Shown here: in pieces, positions 5,700 to 11,866 of the stretch
How the letters are laid out: each line of letters opens with the position of its first letter
Position numbering within the stretch: position 1 is the first letter of the stretch
NCBI GenBank assembly: GCA_937915485.1
Contig: CALGII010000252.1
Coordinates: 1-11,866 of the forward strand
Length of the DNA: 11,866 bases
Reading direction: 5' to 3'
Source: an uncultured Ignavibacteriota bacterium
GTDB taxonomy: Bacteria; Bacteroidota; Ignavibacteria; Tepidaquicellales; Tepidaquicellaceae
The notes under the pieces: generated by a model
Databases searched by the model: none
Told to the model about the DNA's origin: nothing
Seen by the model: the letters and a program-made list of their open reading frames with translations, nothing else
Made by a program: the position numbers and the translations under genes

Positions 5700-5889
5700 A
5701 AAGAGATTTAAGATAATATTGTCTTGATTATTCTTAATCCGCAACAAAAGGCGGGATTACAAAAAGAGATTGAGGATAATGTTGTTTTGATTATTTTTGC
5801 CTCGCAACAAAAGGTGGAGTTACAAAAAGAGATTTAAGATAATATTGTCTTGATTATTCTTAATCCGCAACAAAAGGCGGGATTACAAA
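5687..5889 (+). repeat. 63-bp tandem repeat, three full copies plus a partial fourth
   Basis: Copies start at 5687, 5750 and 5813, exactly 63 bp apart, with a truncated fourth at 5876-5889. Each begins GGYGGRRTTACAA, which is also the right end of the palindromic element at 5616-5699, and ends CGCAACAAAA. Copies 1 and 3 differ at only two positions (bases 3 and 6), while copy 2 differs across its middle; the partial copy 4 matches copy 2. Copies 1 and 3 can fold with TTAAG/CTTAA outer arms and ATAAT/ATTAT inner arms; copy 2 keeps the inner arms and uses GAGG/CCTC outside. All six frames are interrupted, so it is non-coding. Confidence 0.9.
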
Positions 5890-5952
5890 TAACGGTTAAT
5901 TGCTAGCTTCTAATTGTTAACTGTTAACTGCTAACAGCTAACTGTTAATCGT
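5890..5952 (-). repeat. degenerate heptanucleotide array at the rhomboid gene 3' end (nine units)
   Basis: Nine 7-base units in unbroken register, plus-strand consensus TAACTGT. Read in the rhomboid sense (minus strand) the units are TTAACAG, TTAGCAG, TTAACAA and variants. The array overlaps the last few codons of the rhomboid gene and provides its TAG stop (5938-5940). A 13-base stretch here (5909-5921) is the exact reverse complement of one in the previous array (5482-5494). Confidence 0.85.
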
Positions 5953-6645
5953 CTCATCCTCTTCCCATTCGTATTTCGGAGGTTTCGGGTCGGAATTCCT
6001 GAAGAGAATCGCGCACAGTATTCCGACCGCGGCGCCCGAGATATGCGCTTCATAAGACACGGCGGGGTCATACGGCAGTATTCCCCAGACAAGTCCGCCG
6101 TAGAGAAAAGTCACGAGGAGCGACAGACCTATTGACCTGGTGTCACGCCTGACAAGTCCCACAAAGAAAAGAAACGCGAGTATTCCGTAAACTACTCCGC
6201 TTGCTCCGATGTGATATGCAGGGCGGGCGAGAAACCAGACAATCACGTTTGGCAGGAAATATATAATCATGAAAACCCTCAGCGAAGAATTTATGTAAGC
6301 GTAAAACAAAAAAATCATAAGCACGAAAAGCGTAATGCTGTTCGACGCAAGATGCGAAAAATCGCCGTGTATGAGCGGAGCGGTGAGTATTCCGACCAGC
6401 CCCGCCGCTTTCATCGGATATACACCGAGAAAACTCAGGTCAGTTTTCGTATAATGTTCGAAAATTTTAACTAACCACAACACAGACACGAAAGCCGTAG
6501 TTACAACAACGCTAATCCTGAATTTGACCTTATTCGCCTCCGCATCGGGATCGATTTCGTCCGGTTCTTCTATGAAGTCATATTCGTCTTCTTCCTGCAA
6601 GAATATAATTTTTTTAACGTTTATTTTGTTGTTATAAAATACCAA
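5938..6645 (-). CDS. rhomboid family intramembrane serine protease
   Basis: A six-helix membrane protease that cuts substrate helices within the lipid bilayer. From the outermost start (235 aa) the catalytic dyad is Ser149 in 'GASG' (147-150) and His201 in 'EAHISG'. The 'HGDFSHLASN' motif (93-102) holds the conserved His and Asn102 of helix 2 that form the oxyanion site. The N-terminus is cytoplasmic-type and very acidic ('QEEDEYDFIEEPDEIDPD'), and the C-terminus is acidic too. No ATG lies before residue 78. Start candidates are TTG at 6645 or TTG at 6600; the latter removes 15 basic residues and leaves 64 rather than 19 bp to the divergent nrnA gene, which would better accommodate promoters. 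The last residues ('TINS') and the stop come from the heptamer array. Substrate unknown. Confidence 0.92.
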   Translation of the reverse strand: MVFYNNKINVKKIIFLQEEDEYDFIEEPDEIDPDAEANKVKFRISVVVTTAFVSVLWLVKIFEHYTKTDLSFLGVYPMKAAGLVGILTAPLIHGDFSHLASNSITLFVLMIFLFYAYINSSLRVFMIIYFLPNVIVWFLARPAYHIGASGVVYGILAFLFFVGLVRRDTRSIGLSLLVTFLYGGLVWGILPYDPAVSYEAHISGAAVGILCAILFRNSDPKPPKYEWEEDETINS

Positions 6646-6664
6646 TTTAATAATATTTTAACAA

Positions 6665-7669
6665 ATGGATACGAAATTTGACATCATACAAGGTCTTATT
6701 GACAAAAACAGGAAAATTGTACTGACGACGCATCTTCTTCCCGACGGCGACGCCATCGGCAGCGAACTGGCACTATGCTATTATCTTATAAAAAAGGGCA
6801 AGGAAGTAAGCATTATCAATCATAACGAGTCCCCCGACCATCTGTTATTCCTCGATTCCGAAAACAAAATACGAAGGTACCGCGACAGGAAAAAAGAGAA
6901 TGACAAAATCATCTCGGATGCCGATTTAATTTTCGTTATCGACACGAATGAATACGCGCGGCTGCGTTCTATGGAAGAGGCCATTCAAAAATCAAAGGCA
7001 AAAAAAATATGCATTGACCATCATCTCGGACTCGACTCTAACGGTTTTGACGCGTACGTTACGGATCCCGAGTCTCCGGCTACGTCCGAAATACTTTATG
7101 ATTTCATTTGTACCGACAGTCCTGATTTTATAGATAAAAGAATCGCCGATAATCTTTACGCAGGAATAATGACGGACACGGGCTCGTTCCGATATCCGAG
7201 AACGACGGAAAAAACATTCCGGATATGCGCCGAACTGATAAAAAAGGGGACGGATCCCGTGCACGTTTACGACATGATTTACAACAACATTCCGCAGGAC
7301 AAAGTAAAACTGCTTGCGCGATTTATTGACAGCCTGACATTTCATTTTAAGAGAACGCTCGTTATTGGAACGATTACGATGAAAGACTTCAAGGAATTTC
7401 ATTCCGACGTGAAAGACGTCGAGGGATTCTCGTCATTCCTGATGACGATGAAACACATTAAAGCGGGATTCCTTATAGTCGAACTGCCCGACAGTTGCAA
7501 GATATCATTCCGCTCAAAAGGCGAAATCAAGATTAATGAATTAGCAAAAAAATACGGCGGGGGCGGACACAAGAACGCCGCGGGAGCGACAGTGGAAAAC
7601 GCCGACATTTTCGAACTCAAAGACAAACTTGTCCGCGATTACGAGTCATTTGTATCCGTGAAAAAATAA
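6665..7669 (+). CDS. nrnA: DHH/DHHA1 phosphoesterase, NrnA-like (oligoribonuclease / pAp phosphatase)
   Basis: A 334-residue cytoplasmic Mn-dependent phosphoesterase. DHH-domain motifs: His23, Asp27 and Asp29 in 'THLLPDGDAIGS', Asp93 in 'FVIDTNE', the signature 'IDHH' with Asp118-His119-His120, and Asp171 in 'IMTDTGSFRYP'. The C-terminal DHHA1 domain shows 'SFRSKGEIKINELAKKYGGG' and ends in 'GGGGHKNAAGA' (298-308). Length and order match NrnA proteins, which degrade short oligoribonucleotides (including pGpG in some species) and dephosphorylate pAp. Other DHH-DHHA1 enzymes of this size exist, so specificity is inferred. ATG 6665 has no Shine-Dalgarno sequence. The gene is divergent from the rhomboid gene over a very short spacer and is followed by a 74-bp gap to the next gene. 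Confidence 0.9.
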   Translation: MDTKFDIIQGLIDKNRKIVLTTHLLPDGDAIGSELALCYYLIKKGKEVSIINHNESPDHLLFLDSENKIRRYRDRKKENDKIISDADLIFVIDTNEYARLRSMEEAIQKSKAKKICIDHHLGLDSNGFDAYVTDPESPATSEILYDFICTDSPDFIDKRIADNLYAGIMTDTGSFRYPRTTEKTFRICAELIKKGTDPVHVYDMIYNNIPQDKVKLLARFIDSLTFHFKRTLVIGTITMKDFKEFHSDVKDVEGFSSFLMTMKHIKAGFLIVELPDSCKISFRSKGEIKINELAKKYGGGGHKNAAGATVENADIFELKDKLVRDYESFVSVKK

Positions 7670-7715
7670 TACAGCGTAAAACCGTCCTGTTTAAATGTGT
7701 TTAATCTGTAACGCG

Positions 7716-7730
7716 TATAATTTATTTTTG
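7716..7730 (+). promoter_or_regulatory. candidate promoter in the nrnA-7744 gap
   Basis: The 74-bp gap contains TATAAT (7716-7721) directly followed by TATTTTTG (7723-7730), which fits the Bacteroidota -7 pattern TAnnTTTG, ending 13 bp before the ATG at 7744. No clear partner -33/-35 element was found. In AT-rich sequence such matches arise easily. Confidence 0.3.
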
Positions 7731-7743
7731 ATATATTTAAAGT

Positions 7744-8934
7744 ATGTTTGAACAAATAACCGAAAAACGTATCAACGATGCTTCGAGAGAAGTAAGCAGG
7801 ATGCGGGATTTTACATACGAGTCCGTCATAAACAGCGGTCTCAACGAATTCACGAAGAACTTCATACTTTCCGAAAGCGGCAATTACGGCTCAAGGGAAG
7901 CGGTACTAAAAGCCGCGGAGAAAGCAGTCAAACTTCTTATAAATTATACGTTGAGACCGAAATGGACGATAGTCAATTTTATATTCGGCAGTTTGGATTC
8001 AAAGCCGTCGTCAGAAATACTAAAGAAAGTGGAGGTATTCACTTTTTATCATTACTATCTCGAACTTATAAGAAGCATAGCGCTCGACAGCGAGCAGATA
8101 TCAGTCAAAAAGATAACTATCGATTCGGCACTTGAAAGCGTCAACAAGGACATTTACGAAAAACTCACGACCGATATATCAAGTTTAAAGATAAAAAATC
8201 TTTTTGTTCAGGTGTTCCGCCTCAAATACGGCGACAATTCGGAAATAAGTCTTGACATGAGCGTGCCGTACTATTTCATAAAGTTATATCTCGACGATAA
8301 AGGATATGACGACCTGCTTTCAAGGTTCGGAAGCGGATTCAGCGACGCGGGTGAAGTTGAACTCAAGACAATCATAAAAGTTCTCACCGGAAAATATTCC
8401 GTTTACGATACCGCAAGAAGGTCCGAAGACGAAACTTTCACGCAGGTTCCAGCCGCGTTTTCGGTCAGAAAAGCAGATGACGCACCGATAACAGAACGGG
8501 AAAAACCAGAAAAGGAAATATCCGCGGCGAAAGAAACGCCCGATGACACGGAAAAGCCGTTCGGAAATCAGTTTGAGGAAAAGCAGGAAATCCGCGAAAT
8601 TCCCGGAGATTCAATTATTGAAGAAACCCCTCCTGCGGAGACGATAATAGAAGAAACTCCTCCCGAGGCGGCGATAATTCCCGAAGCCGAGGAGCATCAT
8701 TTAAGATATCTTTTTAAAGAGGAGGAAATAAAAAACATTTCGAAGAAAATTTTCAAGGGGAGAAAGCATCTGATGTTCGATTCGCTTCTCGAAATTGAAA
8801 AATTACATAACTGGCGCGCGACGACGGAATACCTGAAAAAACTGTTCATCAAAAACAAGGTGGATTATTATGACAAGAGCGTAATTCTTTTTACGGATAT
8901 TCTAAGCGATTATTTTGAAAAGAGGGAAAGATAA
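7744..8934 (+). CDS. unknown protein with acidic Pro/Glu linker, upstream of obgE
   Basis: A 396-residue soluble protein that I do not recognise. Three parts are visible. Residues 1-225 look mostly helical with mixed charge ('KRINDASREVSRMRDFTYES'; 'YHYYLELIRSIALDSEQ'). Residues 226-318 are acidic and Pro/Glu/Lys-rich, probably disordered. Within them 'IIEETPP' occurs at 291-297 and 301-307, with a third degenerate unit at 311, a 10-residue (30-bp) tandem repeat. Residues 319-396 form a compact charged helical domain ('YLFKEEEIKNISKKIFKG', 'SLLEIEKLHNWRATTEYLKK'). There is no signal peptide or membrane helix. Its stop lies 3 bp before obgE, so it is almost certainly co-transcribed and perhaps co-regulated with it. 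A scaffold or adaptor role is only a guess from the domain-linker-domain shape. Confidence 0.85.
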   Translation: MFEQITEKRINDASREVSRMRDFTYESVINSGLNEFTKNFILSESGNYGSREAVLKAAEKAVKLLINYTLRPKWTIVNFIFGSLDSKPSSEILKKVEVFTFYHYYLELIRSIALDSEQISVKKITIDSALESVNKDIYEKLTTDISSLKIKNLFVQVFRLKYGDNSEISLDMSVPYYFIKLYLDDKGYDDLLSRFGSGFSDAGEVELKTIIKVLTGKYSVYDTARRSEDETFTQVPAAFSVRKADDAPITEREKPEKEISAAKETPDDTEKPFGNQFEEKQEIREIPGDSIIEETPPAETIIEETPPEAAIIPEAEEHHLRYLFKEEEIKNISKKIFKGRKHLMFDSLLEIEKLHNWRATTEYLKKLFIKNKVDYYDKSVILFTDILSDYFEKRER

Positions 8935-8937
8935 AAC

Positions 8938-9945
8938 ATGTTCATAGATTATACAAAGATATACATAAAATCGGGCGACGGCGGGAACGGATGCATAAGT
9001 TTCAGGCGCGAGAAATACGTTCCGAAAGGCGGTCCTAACGGCGGCGACGGCGGCAACGGGGGAAACATAATCTTCAAAGCATCATCGCAGTTATCCACTC
9101 TCGTTGATTTCACATACAAGCGGCATCACAAGGCGGGCAGGGGTGCGCACGGGCAGGGCGGCGACAAAAACGGAAGGAACGGCAGAGATGAAATCATACT
9201 CGTCCCCTGCGGAAGCGTAATAAAGAATTTCGAAACGGGCGGGGTAATTACCGAATTGCTTCACAACGGCGAAGAGAAAATAATACTGAAAGGCGGGAGA
9301 GGCGGAAAAGGAAACACTCATTTTAAATCCGCAACAAACAGGACTCCCCGTTACGCGGAAAAAGGCGGCGCGGGCGAGGAAATAATTGCCGTAATAGAAT
9401 TGAAACTCATAGCCGATATCGGGCTTGTAGGTTTTCCGAACGCGGGTAAATCGACACTGATTTCTAAAATATCTTCCGCGAAGCCGAAGATAGCGGATTA
9501 TCCGTTCACAACACTGAAGCCCAATCTTGGTATAGTAAGATACCGCGAATACGATTCTTTCGTAGTAGCGGACATACCCGGAATAATCGAAGGGGCGTCG
9601 ACGGGCAAGGGACTTGGAATACAGTTCCTGCGGCACATAGAGAGAACGCGGATTCTATTGTTCATGATAGATTCGACACAACTAAAAATCGGAGAGCGGA
9701 ATTTCCTTAAAGACTATAAAGTTCTTCTCGGCGAACTTGAAAACTACGAAGCGAATCTTCTCGACAAGCCGAGAATCATTTGTTTCACGAAGACCGACGC
9801 GATAAGCGCTGAACTAAAGAAGAAACTCAAGGGCGTAAGGACCACGGGAATCGATAAGATAGCAATCAGTTCCGTTACAGGAGAAAACCTCGCGGAACTA
9901 AAAGACCTGCTCTGGAAAAAACTAACGGAAGAAAAGAAAAAATGA
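8938..9945 (+). CDS. obgE: GTPase Obg/CgtA, ribosome-associated
   Basis: A 335-residue GTPase involved in large-subunit ribosome maturation and stress response. Residues 1-158 are the glycine-rich Obg fold ('GGPNGGDGGNGGNIIFKA', 'KAGRGAHGQGGDKNGRNG', 'GGRGGKGN'). The G domain has G1 'GFPNAGKS' (165-172), switch I 'DYPFTTLKPNLG' with Thr191/Thr192, G3 'DIPG' (212-215), G4 'TKTD' (284-287) and G5 'ISS' (310-312). The canonical G4 is NKxD; Ser or Thr at the first position is, as I recall, usual in Bacteroidota Obg proteins. There is no C-terminal OCT domain; the protein ends in a short basic tail. The start at 8938 is 3 bp after the previous gene. The stop overlaps the surE start by 4 bases (ATGA), indicating one operon. 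Confidence 0.97.
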   Translation: MFIDYTKIYIKSGDGGNGCISFRREKYVPKGGPNGGDGGNGGNIIFKASSQLSTLVDFTYKRHHKAGRGAHGQGGDKNGRNGRDEIILVPCGSVIKNFETGGVITELLHNGEEKIILKGGRGGKGNTHFKSATNRTPRYAEKGGAGEEIIAVIELKLIADIGLVGFPNAGKSTLISKISSAKPKIADYPFTTLKPNLGIVRYREYDSFVVADIPGIIEGASTGKGLGIQFLRHIERTRILLFMIDSTQLKIGERNFLKDYKVLLGELENYEANLLDKPRIICFTKTDAISAELKKKLKGVRTTGIDKIAISSVTGENLAELKDLLWKKLTEEKKK

Positions 9946-10700
9946 AGAAACCATTAATACTAATCTGTAATGACGACGGCATAGGCGCCGACGGAATAAA
10001 AGCGCTCACGAAGGAAATCAAAAAATTCGCCGAGGTATTTGTCGCGGCTCCGCACGCACAGCAAAGCGCAGTAGGGCATTCGATAACGATGGCAAATCCC
10101 ATACGCGTGAAAGAGACATTGATGTTCAGGGACTTTTACGGATACGCTGTGGAAGGCACGCCGGCGGATTCGGTCAAGATAGCGGTTCACACGCTTCTCA
10201 AGGGAAGGAAAATCGACCTCGTTATATCGGGAATAAATCAGGGAGCGAACACGGCGATTAACATAATCTATTCGGGCACGGTATCGGCTGCTACGGAGGG
10301 CACGATACTAGGTCTGCCGTCAATCGCAGTATCGCTTACGAGTTACACGTACAAGGATTTTTCAATCGCGGCGAAGTTTTCGGCAAAACTAGCGAAGGTC
10401 GTATTAAGGAAAGGACTTCCGAAAGGGACTCTTTTGAACGTCAACGTGCCGGCGATAAAGAAAGTAAAAGGCGCCGTTGTAACGATGCAGGGAAAATCGA
10501 ATTGGGACGACACGTACGAAATCAGGCTCGACCCCGCGAACAGAAAGTATTTCTGGCTCACGGGCAGCATGCTTAAACTCGACAAGACGATAGAATACGA
10601 CGTGAAGGCGGTTGACGAAGGTTACATTTCCGTAACTCCGATACACTACGACCTGACGGATTACGGATTTTACGAGAACATGAAATCCTGGAAGATATAG
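9942..10700 (+). CDS. surE: 5'/3'-nucleotidase SurE
   Basis: A 252-residue metal-dependent nucleoside monophosphate phosphatase of the cytoplasm. Metal and active-site residues are visible: Asn10-Asp11-Asp12-Gly13 at the N-terminus ('ILICNDDG'), Ser42 in 'QQSAVGHSIT', Asn99 in 'SGINQGAN', and Ser111 in 'YSGTVSAATEG'. 'EGTPADSVK' (71-79) is also a family block. Length is typical. It overlaps obgE by ATGA at 9942-9945, so it is probably translationally coupled. The next gene follows after 21 bp. SurE acts on nucleotides and short polyphosphates; together with the NrnA-like enzyme upstream it places two nucleotide-salvage activities in this cluster. Confidence 0.96.
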   Translation: MKKPLILICNDDGIGADGIKALTKEIKKFAEVFVAAPHAQQSAVGHSITMANPIRVKETLMFRDFYGYAVEGTPADSVKIAVHTLLKGRKIDLVISGINQGANTAINIIYSGTVSAATEGTILGLPSIAVSLTSYTYKDFSIAAKFSAKLAKVVLRKGLPKGTLLNVNVPAIKKVKGAVVTMQGKSNWDDTYEIRLDPANRKYFWLTGSMLKLDKTIEYDVKAVDEGYISVTPIHYDLTDYGFYENMKSWKI

Positions 10701-10721
10701 TTTGTAAAAAAATATTCGGCT

Positions 10722-11303
10722 ATGAAACCAAAATTCTTCTCTGACCGCAGCCATTTCAGAAAATGGCTGGAGAAAAATCACAATACAAAAAAAGAATTAA
10801 TCGTCGGATTCTACAGAGTGGATTCCGGCAGGAAAAGCATTACCTGGCCGGAAGCCGTAGAAGAAGCAATCTGTTTCGGATGGATTGACAGCATACGCAG
10901 GAAACTCGACGACATAAGTTATACGAACCGTTTTACTCCGCGCAATCCGAGAAGCAACTGGAGTCTGGTAAACATAAACAAGGTAAAGCGACTTAAGAGA
11001 CTCGGACTAATGCGTCCCGCGGGTCTCGAAGCATTCAACAAATTCAAAATAAAATCAAAGCATCATTATTCTTATGAAGCCGAAACCACGGAACTTGACA
11101 AATCCTACTTAAACACGTTCAGAAAAAATATAAAAGCGTGGTCGTGGTTTTCATCAATGCCGCCTTCTTACAGAAAAATCTGCGCGAGATGGGTGATGAC
11201 TGCAAAGCAGGAGCAGACAAGGGTGAAGCGTCTCGGAGAACTAATTTCGGACAGTGAAAAAGGCTTAAAAATAAAGCCCATGCGCATCGGCAGCAACAAG
11301 TAA
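10722..11303 (+). CDS. YdeI/OmpD-associated (OmdA) family protein
   Basis: A 193-residue soluble protein matching the YdeI/OmpD-associated family: 'FFSDRSHFRKWLEKNH' at the start, 'KSITWPEAVEEAICFGWIDS' (38-57), 'NRFTPRNPRSNWSLVNINKV' (69-88) and 'RLKRLGLMRPAG' (90-101), all in family order. The C-terminal part ('WSWFSSMPPSYRKICARWVM...') corresponds to the small helical OmdA domain, which often ends in basic residues as here. Members are annotated as bacteriocin-protection or unknown proteins, with no established biochemical activity that I know of. It follows surE by 21 bp and may be read from the same transcript, though the family is often found alone. ATG 10722 gives the expected N-terminus. 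Confidence 0.9.
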   Translation: MKPKFFSDRSHFRKWLEKNHNTKKELIVGFYRVDSGRKSITWPEAVEEAICFGWIDSIRRKLDDISYTNRFTPRNPRSNWSLVNINKVKRLKRLGLMRPAGLEAFNKFKIKSKHHYSYEAETTELDKSYLNTFRKNIKAWSWFSSMPPSYRKICARWVMTAKQEQTRVKRLGELISDSEKGLKIKPMRIGSNK

Positions 11304-11342
11304 AATAAAATAGCGTAACAATAATAAAATTATTTATTGGTT

Positions 11343-11866
11343 ATGAATCCCCCGTTTACCGTCACGCAGTTTCTTAATGTGTTCGAGGACTACAACAACG
11401 CGGTGTTTCCCGCGCAGATAATATTTTATCTGATTGCGGCGGCGGCGGTTGTATTTATATTCCTTAAGAAATATGATGTTCTGACCGGCTGTTTGATTTC
11501 TTTCTTCTGGCTCTGGATGGGTATCGTATATCACATTGCGTTTTTCACGTCAATAAACAAGGCGGCATACCTGTTCGGAATATTTTTTATAATTCAATCG
11601 CTGCTTACGCTGTACTTTACGCTAAGGAAGAAATTATCGTTCGCGTTCAAACCGGATTTATACGGATTGACAGGAATTGTATTAATTGTTTACGCATTGA
11701 TTATTTATCCCGTAATAGGGATGCTCGCCGGACACGGCTATCCGCAGTCGCCTTTGCTCGGGCTTCCCTGTCCGACGACAATTTTCACGTTCGGTTTATT
11801 TCTAATATCGGACAAAAGATTTCCTGTTACGCTGCTTATAATTCCGTTTCTATGGTCAATAATCGG
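11343..11866 (+). CDS. DUF6064-like membrane protein, N-terminal part (3' partial)
   Basis: ATG 11343 opens a frame still open at the window edge (174 complete codons). The protein starts 'MNPPFTVTQFLNVFEDYNNA' and then has several membrane helices. Blocks typical of DUF6064 as I remember it are visible: 'WLWMGIVYHIAFFTSIN', 'YALIIYPVIGMLAGHGYP', and 'GLPCPTTIFTFGLFLISD'. No function is established for the family. It follows the YdeI-like gene by 39 bp; the spacer is AT-rich with only a weak AATAAT/ATTATT inverted repeat. The family assignment is from memory of the motif pattern. Confidence 0.82.
   Translation, partial: MNPPFTVTQFLNVFEDYNNAVFPAQIIFYLIAAAAVVFIFLKKYDVLTGCLISFFWLWMGIVYHIAFFTSINKAAYLFGIFFIIQSLLTLYFTLRKKLSFAFKPDLYGLTGIVLIVYALIIYPVIGMLAGHGYPQSPLLGLPCPTTIFTFGLFLISDKRFPVTLLIIPFLWSII

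Noticed and set aside
5660..5716. Short ORF starting ATG 5660 (18 codons, 'MFVFHPTLKGGVTKR...')
   Set aside because: It lies across the palindromic element and into the first 63-bp unit, so it is a translation of a hairpin sequence with no sign of coding constraint.
5687..5889. Possible CRISPR array (regular 63-bp spacing)
   Set aside because: The would-be spacers are near-identical between copies 1 and 3, and no cas gene is present; it is an ordinary tandem repeat.
9091..9636. 181-codon open frame on the minus strand within obgE
   Set aside because: It is opposite a gene with all Obg motifs intact; its translation is low-complexity in Tyr/Arg/Phe and typical of a shadow frame.
10404..10781. 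125-codon minus-strand frame across the surE 3' end
   Set aside because: It overlaps conserved SurE coding and the start of the YdeI-like gene and shows no family resemblance.

Overview
The window looks like chromosomal DNA from an uncultured or little-studied bacterium of the Bacteroidota/Ignavibacteriota (FCB) side of the tree. This is inference. It rests on mixed, moderate-GC coding sequence with AT-rich spacers, almost no recognisable Shine-Dalgarno sequences, an Obg GTPase whose G4 motif reads TKTD instead of NKxD, and a short-Q-loop cytochrome bd oxidase. No phage, plasmid or integrase gene is visible.

Layout. (1) 2-679: the 3' end of an LTA-synthase/phosphoglycerol-transferase-like sulfatase-fold gene, convergent with a small four-helix membrane protein (717-1130, minus). 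(2) 1131-1340: AT-rich divergent spacer. (3) 1341-3736: cydA-cydB, a two-gene cytochrome bd quinol oxidase operon, followed by an RNase HI with an extra N-terminal domain (3796-4509). (4) 4497-5952: a repeat-dense region around one orphan membrane protein (4863-5465). It holds three degenerate heptanucleotide arrays, a tandem triplication of a ~120-bp unit, a hairpin-rich palindromic element, and three-and-a-bit copies of a 63-bp hairpin-forming unit. (5) 5938-6645 (minus): a rhomboid intramembrane protease. (6) 6665-11866: a rightward cluster with nrnA-like DHH phosphoesterase, an unrecognised protein with an acidic linker, obgE, surE, a YdeI/OmpD-associated family protein, and the start of a DUF6064-like membrane protein cut by the window edge.

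How the parts relate. CydA and CydB form one membrane enzyme for oxygen reduction. The unknown gene, obgE and surE are packed within 3 bp or overlapping and are very likely co-transcribed; nrnA upstream and the YdeI-like gene downstream may belong to the same unit. Most of this is housekeeping.

The unusual part is 4497-5952. Each of the three genes that ends there (RNase HI, orphan membrane protein, rhomboid) takes its stop codon from inside a heptamer array, and each array is in the same TTA-first orientation relative to its gene. The 120-bp triplication carries an open reading frame of 23-29 codons in each copy. In the third copy that frame ends in an ATGA overlap with the start of the membrane protein gene. 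The first two copies also carry a broken ten-codon copy of that gene's 5' end. I find no proof of function, but these patterns are the most worthwhile to check.
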